Assembly (NCBI RefSeq): GCF_000392615.1
Contig: NZ_KB933398.1
Coordinates: forward strand, 2,678,602 to 2,742,601
Direction of reading: 5' to 3'
Length of the DNA stretch: 64,000 nt
From: Lysinibacillus sphaericus OT4b.31
GTDB taxonomy: Bacteria > Bacillota > Bacilli > Bacillales_A > Planococcaceae
Under the pieces are notes generated by a model, which saw only the letters and a program-made list of their open reading frames with translations, was not told where the DNA came from and did not search any database. The translations under genes and the position numbers were made by a program. Position 1 is the first letter of the stretch, and every line of letters starts with the position of its first letter. Shown piece by piece: positions 63,734 to 64,000 of this stretch.

Positions 63734-64000
63734 ATGTCTATTATACGACAAGAAAGCCTGTTTGATATGCAAATTTTATATGATTTGGAACCTACCCATC
63801 GTTTTAACTCTATTTTAGCCGATATTGATATCCACCCAATTCTTGATGTTGTCATGAAAAAGTCCCATTTAGGCGCTCCACAAACGCTTAATTATCCAGC
63901 AATGATTTATTCATTAATCATTCGGATCACTGAACATATTCCATTTATCAAAGATTTGATAACACGCCTTCGTACAGATTTACGTTTCAAGGTTGATTGT
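63734..64000 (+). CDS. DDE transposase, N-terminal part, cut by the window edge
   Basis: The first 89 residues of a transposase (SLFDMQILYDLEPTHRF, then LIIRITEHIPFIKDLI and LRFKVDC), open to the end of the window. This start is typical of transposases with an InsH-type N-terminal domain in Bacillaceae (IS4/IS5/IS1182-like). The exact IS family cannot be fixed from this part. GGAG lies 9 bases before the ATG. Whether the element is intact is unknown. Confidence 0.75.
   Translation, partial: MSIIRQESLFDMQILYDLEPTHRFNSILADIDIHPILDVVMKKSHLGAPQTLNYPAMIYSLIIRITEHIPFIKDLITRLRTDLRFKVDC

Noticed and set aside
1..64000. CRISPR arrays, rRNA, tRNA genes
   Set aside because: No regularly spaced repeats, conserved rRNA segments or full cloverleaf were found on either strand by reading; a dedicated scan was not possible.

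Overview
The window looks like the chromosome of a low-GC, spore-forming Bacillaceae member, most like Lysinibacillus or a close relative. The evidence is AT-rich DNA with strong AGGAGG-type ribosome binding sites, a YjcZ-type sporulation peptide, a His/Asp/Cys-rich coat-like protein, a uvrX/YolD SOS operon with a Bacillus-type LexA box, Fur boxes and a FadR-type box. The species is inferred, not proven. No rRNA, tRNA or CRISPR was found.

Layout. 0.4-4.2 kb: small genes (YjcZ-like peptide, DinB-family enzyme, DUF3953 membrane protein) mixed with decayed gene remnants. 4.3-7.2 kb: an iron-siderophore pair, an AraC regulator fused to a binding-protein domain and a binding lipoprotein, each behind a Fur-box-like site. 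7.4-12.3 kb: small genes, terminators, a dispersed GC-rich repeat, a membrane-anchored beta-lactamase-family serine hydrolase with three C-terminal membrane helices, a MepB-family gene and a frameshifted uvrX fragment.

12.3-37.9 kb: a hybrid PKS-NRPS gene cluster, all on the minus strand and apparently one operon, because most genes overlap or are separated by under 45 bases. In transcription order: Sfp-type phosphopantetheinyl transferase; KS-ACP-C-A(MT)-PCP-E megasynthase with an Asn-type code and a methyltransferase inserted in the adenylation domain; MFS exporter; AT-less KS-KR-ACP protein whose KR lacks its catalytic Tyr; free-standing malonyl-type acyltransferase; A-PCP-C-A-PCP (Leu-like, Ser-like codes); C-A-PCP (Orn/Lys-like code); type II thioesterase; lysine 2,3-aminomutase; and a SAM methyltransferase. 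The aminomutase points to a beta-lysine unit and the E domain to D-Asn. A sigma-A-type promoter precedes the first gene. An IS3-family remnant lies upstream, and a uvrX fragment and hairpin element lie downstream, consistent with acquisition by transfer.

38.9-41.6 kb: SOS-regulated uvrX operon and a monooxygenase gene. 42-46.5 kb: CynX/NimT-type transporter with a cupin-HTH regulator, a broken VOC gene, a TPR protein, and an HTH/DUF2975/DUF3955 group. 46.9-50 kb: acyl-CoA dehydrogenase, SDR and phosphotransferase operon behind a FadR-like box. 50.2-53.4 kb: LysR regulator divergent from formimidoylglutamase and a GltS-type glutamate transporter. 53.5-56 kb: cell-wall enzymes (NodB deacetylase with SH3 repeats, D,D-carboxypeptidase). 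56.4-63.1 kb: coat-like protein, phosphatase, a TetR regulator whose operator is duplicated before a DUF3995 gene, MORN protein, WYL regulator, YbjQ, nucleoside deoxyribosyltransferase, GNAT and a YiiX-like hydrolase. The window ends inside a transposase gene.
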